The translations under genes and the position numbers were made by a program. The notes under the pieces are model-generated. The model was not told the origin of the DNA. It saw only the letters and a list, made by a program, of their open reading frames with translations, and searched no databases. A stretch of 64,000 bases of DNA, from assembly GCF_001676025.1 (NCBI RefSeq), contig NZ_LZFW01000057.1:62001-126000 (forward strand), written 5' to 3'. The stretch comes from Vibrio sp. UCD-FRSSP16_30. GTDB taxonomy: Bacteria; Pseudomonadota; Gammaproteobacteria; Enterobacterales; Vibrionaceae. This document shows positions 35,890-45,670 of the stretch, one piece after another (the first letter of the stretch is position 1; the number at the start of each line of letters is the position of its first letter).

Positions 35890-36044
35890 ACATAACATTC
35901 TTAATAACAGGCCTGCTCGTCTTTCCACTTACCTAATTTTCATTTAAAATACCATAAGCCACTGAAATATAACGAATATACATCACAATTTGCGTTCTTT
36001 CTTTACGTAAAAGCGAGCGTGCGTGTTATCACTTTTTAACAATG
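35890..36044 (-). repeat. attC-like long inverted repeat, copy A
   Basis: This about 150-bp element recurs at 58362-58517 in opposite orientation, with similarity of roughly 85% by eye. The arms AACACGCACGCTCG and CGAGCAGGCCTGTT pair around a 90-base centre. On the minus strand it ends GTTATGT and the frameshifted cassette gene follows 24 bases later. Confidence 0.7.
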
Positions 36045-36329
36045 CTCGTTATCTTAGGAAGAACCGTATGAATTCTATGATTAACAACAATTTATTTAAC
36101 CTTCTATCGAATAAACGAGACTGACCCTTCGACAAAGCAAGCCATTGTTCATACTCAAACTGATTTCAGCCCCAATAAACCGTATAAAGACACTGCAAGG
36201 GAAGTTGAAGATGGCAAGCCAATTTTCAGAAGAAATTCGACAACATATATGAATGCGGGGGATACTGTCTCAGAACAGACAAAGCCGACTGATATTGAAT
36301 TAAATGCTTCATTCGCTTCAACAAACTAA
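36042..36329 (+). pseudogene. small protein gene with two in-frame stops, related to the one at 58.2 kb
   Basis: The frame from ATG 36042 to TAA 36329 (96 codons) has TGA at codons 10 and 13. Downstream it encodes FYRINETDPSTKQAIVHTQ and about 50 further residues. The same protein is seen intact at 58188-58364 (FYQINKTEPSTKQAICHTQ), so this is a decayed copy, though its C-terminal part is longer. A hydrophobic segment after the start suggests a signal or anchor. A short 18-codon ORF in another frame (ATG 36068, AGGA upstream) is probably incidental. Confidence 0.6.
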
Positions 36330-36585
36330 AGCATCCAAAATATATGGGGAGAGATAAAGTAACGGATTTACAAACCACCTCGAGTCTTGATTAAAACAGG
36401 CTTTTTTTGTTCTCCGCAAAATAATTTTCGGCCGTTTTTGGGAACGCTGTAGCCTCTTTTACCCTTTAGCTACGTTGGTGTTAAGTTCGTTCTCCATCGT
36501 GCTAACTGTCTATTTGGCAATCCATGAATCACCAAGGCACGCGCTTACTTGACTACAAACTTATCTACAAACGCCAAAAACGACA
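36330..36585. other. non-coding gap before the tRNA
   Basis: About 255 bp with no gene that I can support. It lies just beyond the 3' end of tRNA-Arg, a common integration side, but I find no integrase gene and no copy of the tRNA 3' end. Confidence 0.4.
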
Positions 36586-36618
36586 AAGGCCTGACAACTT
36601 GAAAAGCTGTCAGGCCTT
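36586..36618 (-). terminator. terminator of tRNA-Arg
   Basis: AAGGCCTGACA and TGTCAGGCCTT form an 11-bp stem with an 11-base loop, 9 bases past the tRNA 3' end. On the minus strand it is followed by TTTGTCGTTTTT. Confidence 0.75.
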
Positions 36619-36626
36619 ATAGAATG

Positions 36627-36703
36627 TGGCGCGCCCTGAAGGATTCGAACCTTCGACCACATCCTTAGAAGGGACGTGCTCTATCCAGCTGAGCTAAGGG
36701 CGC
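36627..36703 (-). tRNA. tRNA-Arg (anticodon UCU)
   Basis: A full 77-base cloverleaf on the minus strand: acceptor GCGCCCT/AGGGCGC, D arm TAGCTCAGCTGGATAGAGCA, anticodon stem CGTCC/GGATG with loop CTTCTAA (anticodon TCT), T arm GAAGG-TTCGAAT-CCTTC, and encoded CCA. It decodes AGA and AGG. The accessory patch with cassettes and hipBA lies beyond its 3' end. Confidence 0.97.
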
Positions 36704-36901
36704 GTTATAGGGAAAGGATTATACGAGTTGAGAGGCGTTGGTCAACGGGTTTATTTCACATTTAGATCTAAGTGTCGAAAAAAAAGTCAATGACGCTGTA
36801 TTTGTCTAGAAATCAAAAAGGCAAACGTTTGCTATGTAGCAAAAGTGTTTCTTTTCTGCGACAATGCGCCCAAATATTGAACCGCCTTTATAGGGATAGT
36901 C

Positions 36902-37756
36902 ATGACTGCTCAAAATATTGATGGGAAATTGATTTCTCAAACTGTTCGTTCTGAAGTTAAAGCTCGTGTGAAATCTCGCACTGAAGCGGGATTACGTGCT
37001 CCAGGTTTGGCTGTAGTGCTAGTGGGTCAAGATCCGGCTTCACAAGTCTATGTGGGCAGTAAACGCCGTGCATGTGAAGAAGTCGGCTTCGTTTCTAAAT
37101 CTTTTGATCTACCTTCTACGGCAACGGAGCAAGAACTTTTAACACTTATCGATCAGCTTAATGTTGATGATGAGGTTGATGGCATTTTGGTTCAGCTACC
37201 ACTTCCTGCTGGCATCGACTCAACAGATATTCTTGAGCGTATTATTCCTGAAAAAGATGTTGATGGCTTCCACCCTTATAATGTGGGTCGCCTTGCTCAA
37301 CGTATGCCTAAGCTGCGTTCATGTACGCCAAAGGGCATTATCACACTTCTCGATCGTTACAATATTCCAACTCATGGTAAGCATGCGGTTATCGTTGGTG
37401 CTTCCAATATTGTCGGTCGTCCAATGACACTTGAGTTGCTATTGGCTGGTTGCACAACCACTACTTGCCATCGTTTCACTAAGGATCTTGAAAGCCATGT
37501 TCGTCAGGCTGACATTCTTGTGGTTGCAGTGGGCAAACCTAATTTTGTACCGGGCAACTGGGTGAAAGAAGGCGCAGTCGTGATCGATGTAGGCATTAAC
37601 CGCTTAGAAAGTGGCAAGCTTATTGGTGATGTGGAATTTGATGTGGCCAAGGATAGAGCAAGCTTCATTACCCCTGTACCGGGTGGCGTAGGTCCTATGA
37701 CAGTGGCAAGCTTAATTGAAAATACCATGATTGCTTGTGAGCGATACGGTAAATAA
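36902..37756 (+). CDS. folD: bifunctional methylenetetrahydrofolate dehydrogenase/cyclohydrolase FolD
   Basis: A 284-residue cytoplasmic enzyme that interconverts 5,10-methylene-THF, methenyl-THF and 10-formyl-THF with NADP. Signatures seen: [22 protein letters not shown] (residues 42-63, catalytic Lys56 in the Y-V-x-x-K motif), [10 protein letters not shown] (94-103), KDVDGFHP (118-125), and the Rossmann segment [12 protein letters not shown] (164-175); [10 protein letters not shown] closes the protein. Length is normal. ATG 36902 has AGGGA five bases upstream. It is a single gene, convergent with the transglycosylase gene, and shares a terminator with it. Confidence 0.97.
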   Translation: MTAQNIDGKLISQTVRSEVKARVKSRTEAGLRAPGLAVVLVGQDPASQVYVGSKRRACEEVGFVSKSFDLPSTATEQELLTLIDQLNVDDEVDGILVQLPLPAGIDSTDILERIIPEKDVDGFHPYNVGRLAQRMPKLRSCTPKGIITLLDRYNIPTHGKHAVIVGASNIVGRPMTLELLLAGCTTTTCHRFTKDLESHVRQADILVVAVGKPNFVPGNWVKEGAVVIDVGINRLESGKLIGDVEFDVAKDRASFITPVPGGVGPMTVASLIENTMIACERYGK

Positions 37757-37762
37757 AAATAC

Positions 37763-37789
37763 ATTGAGCGAGGGTTCTCCTCGCTCAAT
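37763..37789. terminator. bidirectional terminator between folD and the transglycosylase gene
   Basis: ATTGAGCGAGG and CCTCGCTCAAT form an 11-bp stem with a five-base loop. On the plus strand it is followed by CTTTTCT; on the minus strand by GTATTTTTATTT. It serves both converging genes. Confidence 0.85.
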
Positions 37790-37821
37790 CTTTTCTATGT
37801 AACGTTTATTTTACTCCGCCC

Positions 37822-38823
37822 CTACTTTAGCTGATCGGCCAGTGAGCTGACGGCTAAACCAAAGTAGTACGAGCGATTCCAATCCATCAATACCTGATAA
37901 TTGTCATATACCAAATACACTCTGCCAGAGGGTGAATCTGGAGCAATAAGCCATGCATCAATCTCTTTGTTGAGCTTAGGCAAATCATGTCCTTGAAGAT
38001 TACGCACGCCAAGTGCCTGCCATTGGATTAGCGTTTTTGCTTGTTGTGGTTTTAATCCAAAGTCTGATTTTTTAACTGGTTGACTTAGCGTTACCTGTCG
38101 ACCCCAAGTGTATGTGTCATCCCAGCCAACTTGTTTTAAGTAATTAGCCGCTGAAGCAAAAACATCCGCTTCGCTGTGCCAAATATTATGGCTGCCATCA
38201 CCATTACCATCCGCTGCATATTTTAAAAATGAGCTTGGCATAAACTGAGGTTGCCCCATTGCACCTGCCCAAGAGCCTTTCATGTCCGCGGCACTAATGT
38301 GCCCTTGGTCAATAATGGTTAATGCTGACATTACCTCATTACGAAAGAAGGCTTCTCTGCGCCCTTCATAAGCCATAGTCGACAACGCATCAATAACTTG
38401 GTATCCGCCAGTTAATGCACCAAAATTACTTTCTACGCCCCATAGAGCGACGATAAACCTAGGTTGAACGCCATACTCTTGACCAATGCGCTGCAGTTGC
38501 GTTTGATATTGACGATACTTTTGTTTAGCTTGCTTTACCTTCCATTGTGGCACGGCTCTTGGAAGGTATTGATCAAGGGTGAGTTTTGCTTCTGGCTGAG
38601 AACGATCTGATGAGACCGCTCTAGGTTTAAACTCAACACTCTCGAATGCACTATCCACCGTTTTGCGGCTAATGCCCTGCTCTATTGCCTCACTTTTTAA
38701 GGTTTTTACATACTCATCAAAACTCATTCCTCTATCAGAGATTTGAGTATTAGCTGATACGAAAAAACTACTGGCAAATACAATGAGCCCAGCGCTCTTT
38801 ATGTATGTCAATTTCCCTATCAT
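37822..38823 (-). CDS. lytic murein transglycosylase, MltB family
   Basis: A 333-residue periplasmic enzyme that cleaves the MurNAc-GlcNAc bond of murein to give 1,6-anhydro ends. The N-terminal signal peptide (about residues 1-24, FVSANT) has no lipobox, so unlike E. coli MltB it is probably soluble. The SLT_2 domain includes the catalytic Glu in ALWGVESNFG (about residue 132), YEGRREAFFRNE, and GSWAGAMGQPQFMPSSF. ATG 38823 has GGAG five bases upstream. It is 36 bases downstream of ycgL on the same strand, as in other vibrios, and may be co-transcribed with it. Confidence 0.92.
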   Translation of the reverse strand: MIGKLTYIKSAGLIVFASSFFVSANTQISDRGMSFDEYVKTLKSEAIEQGISRKTVDSAFESVEFKPRAVSSDRSQPEAKLTLDQYLPRAVPQWKVKQAKQKYRQYQTQLQRIGQEYGVQPRFIVALWGVESNFGALTGGYQVIDALSTMAYEGRREAFFRNEVMSALTIIDQGHISAADMKGSWAGAMGQPQFMPSSFLKYAADGNGDGSHNIWHSEADVFASAANYLKQVGWDDTYTWGRQVTLSQPVKKSDFGLKPQQAKTLIQWQALGVRNLQGHDLPKLNKEIDAWLIAPDSPSGRVYLVYDNYQVLMDWNRSYYFGLAVSSLADQLK

Positions 38824-38859
38824 GCTGTCTCCATATTCAAATAACGTATTTAAAAGCGA

Positions 38860-39150
38860 TTATTCGTTTTCTGCGTCACTTTGCTGTTTTTTACGTTCCT
38901 TATAACTCTCTAGTTCATTCACTACCGGTGGTGGAATTTGCAAGAAAAAACCATCCTTTAACAAAGACGCTTTCACCTTCTCTACATCCACCGTTGCCAG
39001 AGGACGCTTAGACAAATTCACTACCATTACCATGGTAGGTTTACCAAACATTTGCATCAGTTCGTCTGGCACACTAGAGAAGTCATCTTTTTTGGTAATG
39101 TAAAGATACATCCCTTGTTTTTTATTACTTTTATAAATTGCGCAAATCAT
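38860..39150 (-). CDS. ycgL: YcgL domain protein
   Basis: A 96-residue protein of the YcgL family, starting [18 protein letters not shown], which is the conserved N-terminus. I chose ATG 39150 (AAGG six bases upstream) over a longer frame from 39201 for that reason. Later conserved parts are [15 protein letters not shown] and GFFLQIPPP. The structure is known for the family but the function is not. It lies divergent from minC, an arrangement conserved in gamma-proteobacteria. Confidence 0.92.
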   Translation of the reverse strand: MICAIYKSNKKQGMYLYITKKDDFSSVPDELMQMFGKPTMVMVVNLSKRPLATVDVEKVKASLLKDGFFLQIPPPVVNELESYKERKKQQSDAENE

Positions 39151-39328
39151 ACACAGCCTTGATCTATCGGGTTCATATCTAATATTAAGCAGTAAAAACA
39201 TCGTTTTTAAAGACTTAGTTCGATTTTGGGTCTAAAACTAATATTTGACAACAAGTTTACTTGTCGAGTGTCGTTTCGATGGATAACATGACACCTAATT
39301 GTTTGATTATATGCCAAGGCTAGGTTAG

Positions 39329-39991
39329 ATGTCTCAAACTCCAGATCTAAAGGGAAGCAGTTTTCCTCTTACTGTGCTTCATATGTATGAACACAACACC
39401 GATTCAGCTATTAGTTATTTGGATGAGAAGGTGGCAAAAGCCCCTGCTTTTTTCAAATCGGCTCCGGTGGTTATCAATCTATCTCAGGCAAACGCTGACC
39501 TAGACCTCACTCGCCTTAAACAAGGCATTATTAATATTGGTATGGTTCCTGTTGGAGTGACCGAATGTACCAATAAACACTTAGAAAAAGCAGCTCGTGA
39601 AGCTGGCCTTGCGGTCATGTCTGGAACTCAACGCCCAGATAAAGCACCCGTTGCAATTACGCCAAGTAAAATCGTTCGTAATCCAGTACGTTCTGGGCAA
39701 CAAATTTACGCTAAAGACTGCGATCTGATTATACTCAGTCACGTAAGCGCAGGTGCTGAAGTGATTGCTGATGGTAGTATTCATATTTACGGCACTTTAA
39801 GAGGACGAGCGTTAGCTGGAGCAAATGGTCAATCGGCTTCAATAATCTGTCATAACATGCAAGCAGAATTAGTTTCTATTGCAGGAAACTATTGGCTTAG
39901 TGAACAAATAGAATCTCACTATTGGGGTGAGCAAGTGATCTTAAGTTTAACGGATCAAACCCTACACTGTGACCTTCTCAACATTAAATAA
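39329..39991 (+). CDS. minC: septum site-determining protein MinC
   Basis: A 220-residue inhibitor of FtsZ polymerisation that blocks division at the poles. It has an N-terminal FtsZ-binding domain (about 1-100, starting [17 protein letters not shown]) and a C-terminal beta-helix dimer/MinD-binding domain (about 115-220) with the typical [30 protein letters not shown]. First gene of minCDE; minD follows 10 bases later. No frameshift or truncation. Confidence 0.97.
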   Translation: MSQTPDLKGSSFPLTVLHMYEHNTDSAISYLDEKVAKAPAFFKSAPVVINLSQANADLDLTRLKQGIINIGMVPVGVTECTNKHLEKAAREAGLAVMSGTQRPDKAPVAITPSKIVRNPVRSGQQIYAKDCDLIILSHVSAGAEVIADGSIHIYGTLRGRALAGANGQSASIICHNMQAELVSIAGNYWLSEQIESHYWGEQVILSLTDQTLHCDLLNIK

Positions 39992-40001
39992 AGGATAAAG
40001 T

Positions 40002-40814
40002 ATGGCACGTATTATTGTTGTCACTTCAGGAAAAGGCGGCGTAGGTAAAACCACCTCTAGTGCTGCTATTGCATCAGGTCTTGCTCTACAGGGCAAAAAG
40101 ACCGCCGTTATCGATTTTGATATCGGCCTGCGTAACCTCGACTTAATTATGGGTTGTGAGCGCAGAGTAGTTTATGATTTCGTTAATGTTATCAATGGTG
40201 AAGCAACGCTTAACCAAGCACTGATTAAAGATAAGCGTACTGAGAATTTATTTATTCTTCCGGCTTCGCAAACTCGCGACAAAGATGCGCTATCTAAAGA
40301 AGGTGTTCAGCAGGTGCTTAATGACCTGGATGACATGGGCTTTGACTTCATCATCTGTGACTCTCCTGCCGGCATCGAGCAAGGCGCTCTAATGGCGCTG
40401 TATTTTGCAGATGAAGCAGTTGTGACAACTAACCCTGAAGTTTCTTCTGTTCGAGATTCTGATCGTATTTTAGGTATCCTTGATTCTAAGTCTCGACGTG
40501 CCGAGCAAGGTCTTGAGCCTGTTAAAACACATCTACTGCTTACTCGCTACCATCCAGCACGAGTGACTCAAGGTGAAATGCTCAGTGTGGAAGATGTTGA
40601 AGAGATTCTGCATATCAACTTGCTGGGCGTTATCCCAGAAAGCCAAGCGGTACTGAACGCATCAAACAAAGGTATTCCTGTGATTTTTGACGACCAGTCA
40701 GATGCAGGCATGGCATACAATGATACGGTGCAGCGCCTATTAGGTGAGCAAATCGAATTTCGATTCCTAACCGAACCGAAAAAAGGCATCTTTAAACGTC
40801 TATTTGGAGGTTAA
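40002..40814 (+). CDS. minD: septum site-determining ATPase MinD
   Basis: A 270-residue membrane-associated ATPase that recruits MinC to the membrane and oscillates under MinE control. The deviant Walker A motif SGKGGVGKTTS carries the signature Lys11 and Lys16; FIICDSPAGIEQGAL is the switch and Walker B region. The C-terminus FLTEPKKGIFKRLFGG is the amphipathic membrane-targeting helix. ATG 40002 has AGGA eight bases upstream. Between minC and minE in the operon. Confidence 0.98.
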   Translation: MARIIVVTSGKGGVGKTTSSAAIASGLALQGKKTAVIDFDIGLRNLDLIMGCERRVVYDFVNVINGEATLNQALIKDKRTENLFILPASQTRDKDALSKEGVQQVLNDLDDMGFDFIICDSPAGIEQGALMALYFADEAVVTTNPEVSSVRDSDRILGILDSKSRRAEQGLEPVKTHLLLTRYHPARVTQGEMLSVEDVEEILHINLLGVIPESQAVLNASNKGIPVIFDDQSDAGMAYNDTVQRLLGEQIEFRFLTEPKKGIFKRLFGG

Positions 40815-40820
40815 TTATCT

Positions 40821-41081
40821 ATGTCTTTATTAGAGTTTTTCCGTCCGAAAAAGAAATCTACTGCTAACGTAGCGAAAGAGCGCCTGCAAATTATTGTTGC
40901 TGAGCGTCGCAGTCATGACGATCCTGCGCCATCTTATCTGCCAGAATTAAAAGCCGATATTCTCAGGGTGATCAGTAAGTACGTTGAGGTTGATCCTGAT
41001 ATGGTAAATGTCTCTTTTGAACAAAAAGATGACGATATATCGGTATTGGAGCTGAACGTTAAACTTCCTGAAGAAGAGTAA
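40821..41081 (+). CDS. minE: cell division topological specificity factor MinE
   Basis: An 86-residue protein that stimulates MinD ATPase and restricts MinCD to the poles. The N-terminal amphipathic helix [20 protein letters not shown] and the contact helix with [10 protein letters not shown] are present; the C-terminal half is the topological-specificity dimer domain. GGAGG lies within the minD stop region, upstream of ATG 40821. Last gene of minCDE; a terminator follows. Confidence 0.97.
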   Translation: MSLLEFFRPKKKSTANVAKERLQIIVAERRSHDDPAPSYLPELKADILRVISKYVEVDPDMVNVSFEQKDDDISVLELNVKLPEEE

Positions 41082-41120
41082 CGACTCTCACCAACAAACA
41101 GTAAGCCCAATAAAGAGAAA

Positions 41121-41149
41121 GGCGATGAATCATCATCGCCTCTTTTTTT
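41121..41149. terminator. terminator between minE and rnd
   Basis: GGCGATGA and TCATCGCC pair around a four-base loop, followed on the plus strand by CTC and seven T residues. It lies 40 bases past minE and touches the rnd stop codon. On the minus strand it is followed by TTTCTCTTT, so it may serve rnd as well. Confidence 0.85.
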
Positions 41150-42266
41150 AATCTAGTTTTTTCAGTAAACGCTCGCCTAATAATGACTTACGCCAGCCCT
41201 GCATTAAATCAGGAGTGGCATCTTCCGCTTTGTCTTTTCGCCACACCCATGAGATTAACTGGTTAATCTGCTTTTTAGAGGCTAAGAATTCCGGCGCAAA
41301 ATGGGATTGTTTGACCACTGTATTCACTTCATCTTTTAGCGTCTTAAATGTTTGCTTATAGTTGGGCAAATCTACCAGACGATCAATCTTTTCTGGCCAT
41401 TCAGATTCTGGGGTATTTTGCGCATTACGCACAATATTGCCCAGTACCGTACTATAACGACGCACTGAGCGTACATCGCACTCTTGACGCTCCATATCAC
41501 GACTAGATGTCAGATTAAAACGTGCAACACTCAAAAGATCGGCTTCTTTAAACACAAAGTTCAAAGCTAAGTCTTTGCGTAGTGCGGTTTCGTAACGCCA
41601 AATAGCCAGAGGCTTTAATACATTTAATTGCTTTGGTGACAACTGCCAAGCACCCTTGATATCAAGGTAGGCGTTTTCAGGGTTATGGTGGCGAATACGC
41701 TTGCCAACTTGATGCTTAGACTCTTGCAATGCATCTTGCCAATGCCCTGACTCTTGTAGCGCCGCATGCAGTTTATCAAATAACGGTTTCAGATAGAAAA
41801 CATCAGCCGCAGCATAATCAAGCTGTTTATCGGTTAGTGGTCTTGCTAGCCAATCAGTGCGAGATTCACTCTTATCAAGATCAACCGATAAGTATTCACT
41901 GACTAAACTGGCAAAGCCGGTCGACAAACCATGACCTAAGAATGCAGCCATAACTTGAGTGTCGGCCATTGGCGTTGGCACACTTTGAAAATGATGCTGA
42001 AAAACTTCAATATCTTCACCGCAAGCATGCAGCACTTTCAATAAATCTTGGTCCTGAAGCAACTCGACAATTGGCGTGATATCGTCAATGACAGTGGTAT
42101 CAATCAGGCTAAGTAGTTCGCCGTCATACATTTGCACCAAACCAAGCTGTGGAAAGAAGGTGCGAGTACGAACAAATTCAGTATCTAGCATTACCGCTTC
42201 TTTCTGTCGTGCTTGTGTGCACGCCTTGGCCAGAGTTTGAGTGTCTGTCACTATCTGAAAATTCAA
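41148..42266 (-). CDS. rnd: ribonuclease D
   Basis: A 372-residue 3'-5' exoribonuclease that trims tRNA precursors and other small RNAs. DEDD exonuclease motifs: VMLDTEFVRTRTFF (Asp28, Glu30), HACGEDIEVFQ (Asp near 85) and DYAAADVFYLKPLF (Tyr and Asp near 151-155). An HRDC domain follows. The start is TTG at 42266; E. coli rnd is also known to start with UUG, which limits its expression. No stronger start is present. Convergent with minE, upstream neighbour fadD on the same strand at 110 bp. Confidence 0.95.
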   Translation of the reverse strand: MNFQIVTDTQTLAKACTQARQKEAVMLDTEFVRTRTFFPQLGLVQMYDGELLSLIDTTVIDDITPIVELLQDQDLLKVLHACGEDIEVFQHHFQSVPTPMADTQVMAAFLGHGLSTGFASLVSEYLSVDLDKSESRTDWLARPLTDKQLDYAAADVFYLKPLFDKLHAALQESGHWQDALQESKHQVGKRIRHHNPENAYLDIKGAWQLSPKQLNVLKPLAIWRYETALRKDLALNFVFKEADLLSVARFNLTSSRDMERQECDVRSVRRYSTVLGNIVRNAQNTPESEWPEKIDRLVDLPNYKQTFKTLKDEVNTVVKQSHFAPEFLASKKQINQLISWVWRKDKAEDATPDLMQGWRKSLLGERLLKKLD

Positions 42267-42376
42267 AATGTTCTCTATACCTTAATTAAAACGCCCCACA
42301 TTGCATTCGCAATTGCGTTTGCTCTGTAGGGCTAATACCAATCTTAGTCAGTGATTGGTAGGATATTCAGTATGGG

Positions 42377-44059
42377 TTATGCTGACTTTTTCGTCGCTTC
42401 GTTACTGCGTAATTCACGACGTAAAATCTTACCTACGTTAGTTTTAGGTAAATCTTCCATAAACGTAACAATCTTCGGTATCTTATAACCTGTTAGATGC
42501 TGACGGCAATGGTTAATTAACTCTTCTTTAGTCAATGATGGATCGCGTTTCACAACACAAATCTTAACCACTTCCCCAGAAACCTCATGAGGTTCGCCAA
42601 TAGCCGCCACTTCTAGCACTTTACCATGCAGGGCAATCACATCTTCGATTTCGTTTGGATAAACATTGAAACCAGAAACTAGAATCATATCCTTCTTACG
42701 ATCGACAATGTGCAAGAAACCTTCATCATCAAATTTCACGACATCACCTGTCGATAACCAACCGTCTTGATTGATCACTTCACGAGTTGCCTCAGGACGT
42801 TGCCAATAACCTTGCATAACCTGCGGGCCACGAACCTGAAGTTCGCCCACTTCGGTATGAGGAAGCTCATTGCCTTCATCATCAACAATACGAACCTCTG
42901 TAGACGGCACAGGAAGCCCGATTGAGCCATTGTAGTCAACCATGTCGTATGGACAGCCAGACACCAATGGTGAGCACTCTGTCAAACCGTAACCTTCCAA
43001 CAAAAAAGTGCCTGTCGTTTTCTTCCATTTATCAGCCACCGCTTGTTGAACGGCCATACCACCGCCAACCGCAAGCTTCATTTTGCTAAAGTTAAGCTCA
43101 TGAAAATCTTCGTTGTTCACTAAAGCGTTAAATAATGTATTTACCCCAGTAATCGCGGTGAAATTCACTTTTTTAAGCTCTTTAACAAAAGTAGGGATAT
43201 CTCTAGGGTTGGTAATCAATAAATTATTTGCGCCCATTTCTAGGAACAACAGACCGTTTACCGTCAAAGCAAAAATATGATAAAGAGGCAAAGCAGTCAC
43301 AACTAGCTCTTTACCTTCTTCTAATTTAGGTGCGTAAGCGCCTTTAGCTTGCAGTACGTTGGCAACCATATTGCGATGGGTTAACACTGCGCCTTTTGCC
43401 ACACCTGTTGTACCACCGGTATATTGCAAGAAAGCGATATCTTCACCGCTCATAAACGGTTTTACATACTGTAGGCGACGGCCTTTATACAGTGCTTTTT
43501 TAAATGATATTGCACCCGGTAAGTCATATTTTGGCACCATGCCTTTGACGTACTTCACCACAAAATCAACTAATGTCCCTTTCGCGGTAGGCAGCATTTG
43601 ACCCAGACTGGTCAGTATCACGTTTTTAACCGAAGTATTATCAACAATTTGCTCTAAGGTATTGGCAAAGTTGGACACGATAACAATGGTTTCTACTTGT
43701 GCATCGTTTAATTGATGTTCAAGCTCACGAGGCGTATAAAGCGGATTTACATTAACGGCAATACAGCCAGCACGAAGCACACCAAACAGAGCAATCGGAT
43801 ATTGCAATAAGTTGGGCATCATTAAAGCAACGCGATCGCCTTTCTTTAACTTGAGGTCATTTTGCAGATAAGCGGCAAATGCACGGCTTCTTTCTTCTAA
43901 TTTACGATACGTCATTACCGAGCCCATATTTAAGAAGGCAGGCTGATCGGCAAATCGTTGAACACTGTTTTCAAACATCTCGACCAAAGATGGATAAGAG
44001 TCAGGGTCGATAGTTTCTGGTACATCAGAAGGATATCGAGAGAGCCAAGGTTTATTCAC
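42377..44059 (-). CDS. fadD: long-chain fatty acid-CoA ligase FadD
   Basis: A 560-residue adenylate-forming enzyme that makes acyl-CoA from imported long-chain fatty acids for beta-oxidation and lipid synthesis. It contains the AMP-binding P-loop [18 protein letters not shown] (about 213), [14 protein letters not shown] (about 357), the [25 protein letters not shown] hinge (about 430) and the C-terminal lysine motif [16 protein letters not shown] 44059 has CAGGAG seven bases upstream. No FadR site was recognised upstream. The alpha/beta hydrolase upstream on the same strand is a frequent neighbour in vibrios. Confidence 0.96.
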   Translation of the reverse strand: MNKPWLSRYPSDVPETIDPDSYPSLVEMFENSVQRFADQPAFLNMGSVMTYRKLEERSRAFAAYLQNDLKLKKGDRVALMMPNLLQYPIALFGVLRAGCIAVNVNPLYTPRELEHQLNDAQVETIVIVSNFANTLEQIVDNTSVKNVILTSLGQMLPTAKGTLVDFVVKYVKGMVPKYDLPGAISFKKALYKGRRLQYVKPFMSGEDIAFLQYTGGTTGVAKGAVLTHRNMVANVLQAKGAYAPKLEEGKELVVTALPLYHIFALTVNGLLFLEMGANNLLITNPRDIPTFVKELKKVNFTAITGVNTLFNALVNNEDFHELNFSKMKLAVGGGMAVQQAVADKWKKTTGTFLLEGYGLTECSPLVSGCPYDMVDYNGSIGLPVPSTEVRIVDDEGNELPHTEVGELQVRGPQVMQGYWQRPEATREVINQDGWLSTGDVVKFDDEGFLHIVDRKKDMILVSGFNVYPNEIEDVIALHGKVLEVAAIGEPHEVSGEVVKICVVKRDPSLTKEELINHCRQHLTGYKIPKIVTFMEDLPKTNVGKILRRELRSNEATKKSA

Positions 44060-44190
44060 GTTAATACTCCTGAAAAATTTGGTTTCGCATTATATACGAC
44101 TATCAGTATGAATTTGTTTGTTTTATTGCGATTTGATTACAGAATAGTCGGAAATTTGAAATGCATTCAAACGTAGGTCACAAAAGCCCA

Positions 44191-45039
44191 TTAAGACGGC
44201 GAAATTTGCGTAATAATTGAGTTTGCTACTAATTTAGCAGCGCTTAAATGGCAATGATGCCCACCTTTAACTTGTAAAATATTTGCCTTTGTCGGGATAT
44301 TTGTCTTCAAGTCACTAAAACCTGACTCTCCCAAAATAAGTAGATTTGAGCAAGGTAAGGCTTGAGTCACTTGATTGGCATGCTCCTGAGACATTCGATA
44401 CAAAGATTGAGCTTTGAGTCTGTTGTCGTGTCGCCACTGCCATCCTTGCGGCGTATGCTGGGCATCTCTTTCCACCAGCGCCAACAGTAAATCTGAACTG
44501 AGGTTATAGCGAGCCGCGCGCAAATTTAGCATTTCCTCAAAGCTTGCAAAATAGCGCGGTGGTTTTTTGCTGATTCTCTGCCTGCTGAGCAGCCCTTTTC
44601 TTAAGCGAGTCAGCGCATTTTGTTCTGACTCCCAGATAGGTCCATAACCCTCAATTTGAATTAAATGGTCAACATTTTCAGGAAATGCGGCGCTATAACA
44701 ACTGGTAATAAGTGCACCCATCGAGTGCCCAACCAGTGCTATAGGACAAGTGCTATGCGACTTTATTTGCAGCATCACTTGGTGAAGGCTATCGAGGTAA
44801 TCATGAAAAGGATAAAAGCCCGCTTCGGCGTGGGAGCTTAGCCCATGCCCGGGAAGATCGATTGAGATTAAATTTGCGCTTGGTAGCCTCACAGACATTT
44901 CGTTCATTAAAGGCTGAAAACTGGCGGCATTATCTAGCCAGCCATGAACAAAAATAACGATATGGGAAGGAGTCTTAGGCTCATGGCAAAGCGCAGCTAA
45001 CGTAAAGTCTCGAACCTGAAAAGTGCGATGTTTAAACAC
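44191..45039 (-). CDS. alpha/beta hydrolase
   Basis: A 282-residue serine hydrolase. It has the oxyanion motif FVHGWLDNAASF (about residue 30), nucleophile elbow VGHSMGALITS (Ser near 105) and a C-terminal catalytic His in GGHHCHL (about 262). Substrate is unknown; esterase or lipase-like activity is expected from the fold. GTG 45039 is the start, with weak purines upstream. It lies between slp (20-bp gap) and fadD, which suggests co-transcription from slp towards fadD and a lipid-related role, as an inference from position. Confidence 0.85.
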   Translation of the reverse strand: MFKHRTFQVRDFTLAALCHEPKTPSHIVIFVHGWLDNAASFQPLMNEMSVRLPSANLISIDLPGHGLSSHAEAGFYPFHDYLDSLHQVMLQIKSHSTCPIALVGHSMGALITSCYSAAFPENVDHLIQIEGYGPIWESEQNALTRLRKGLLSRQRISKKPPRYFASFEEMLNLRAARYNLSSDLLLALVERDAQHTPQGWQWRHDNRLKAQSLYRMSQEHANQVTQALPCSNLLILGESGFSDLKTNIPTKANILQVKGGHHCHLSAAKLVANSIITQISPS

Positions 45040-45059
45040 TCATTAACTCTCTTTTATTA

Positions 45060-45614
45060 CTACTCAACACTTTGTATCACATAGCCTGTGGTTGGTCCGT
45101 AACGTGCATCTCGGCAATGCAATGAGCGACAAGGAAAACGGCTCACAGGCTGATCATGTACAATCAATTTTTCACGAATCTGCCATAGATGGTAACCGGT
45201 GGCATTTAATACCGGAAAGCGATACTCAAACTCTCCAACTTTACCTTCTTCATCGCTATCTGGATGACCAAGTACCGTCACCAAACGTCCTTCGGCAAAC
45301 GTAGTTGGGTCAATAAACCCATCGATATAAGCGACAAATCGACCTTGAGGCTCAACACTGATGTTTGGCTTGCCGTCTTTTTTGATTGGAAGGTTAACCA
45401 TTTCTAAACGGGTGCGACTTTCTAAGTTTGTCACTTTAGCGATCACGCCGCCCAGACGAATCTCAGAGGTTTTATCTGTTGGATTATTTATCCATGTTTC
45501 GTAATCCGTTACCACTTTTTTATCATCTGATGACACTAGTGTTTCAGGCAAGGCACTGCACCCTGTCATGATGATACCCAAAATGCTAATAACCAATAAT
45601 TTACATACACTCAT
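45060..45614 (-). CDS. slp: Slp family outer membrane lipoprotein
   Basis: A 184-residue lipoprotein with signal MSVCKLLVISILGIIMTGC (Cys19). The Slp family core is seen as IRLGGVIAKVTNL and the end as RYGPTTGYVIQ. ATG 45614 has AAGGA six bases upstream; a longer frame from 45650 would spoil the signal peptide. Slp proteins are induced on starvation or stationary phase in E. coli and stabilise the outer membrane; exact role unknown. It precedes the alpha/beta hydrolase by 20 bp on the same strand. Confidence 0.92.
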   Translation of the reverse strand: MSVCKLLVISILGIIMTGCSALPETLVSSDDKKVVTDYETWINNPTDKTSEIRLGGVIAKVTNLESRTRLEMVNLPIKKDGKPNISVEPQGRFVAYIDGFIDPTTFAEGRLVTVLGHPDSDEEGKVGEFEYRFPVLNATGYHLWQIREKLIVHDQPVSRFPCRSLHCRDARYGPTTGYVIQSVE

Positions 45615-45670
45615 ACTACGTCCTTGTACAACTGAATCTATATTTAACAATAGGGTTATTTTAAGTAATG

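Noticed and set aside
36068..36124. 18-codon leader-peptide-like ORF with AGGA upstream
   Set aside because: It lies inside the decayed small gene in another frame and has no structured attenuator after it.
36330..36626. Integrase or att duplication marking a tRNA-borne island
   Set aside because: No integrase-like gene and no second copy of the tRNA 3' end in the window.
44060..44190. FadR operator upstream of fadD
   Set aside because: No convincing match to the FadR palindrome was found by eye.
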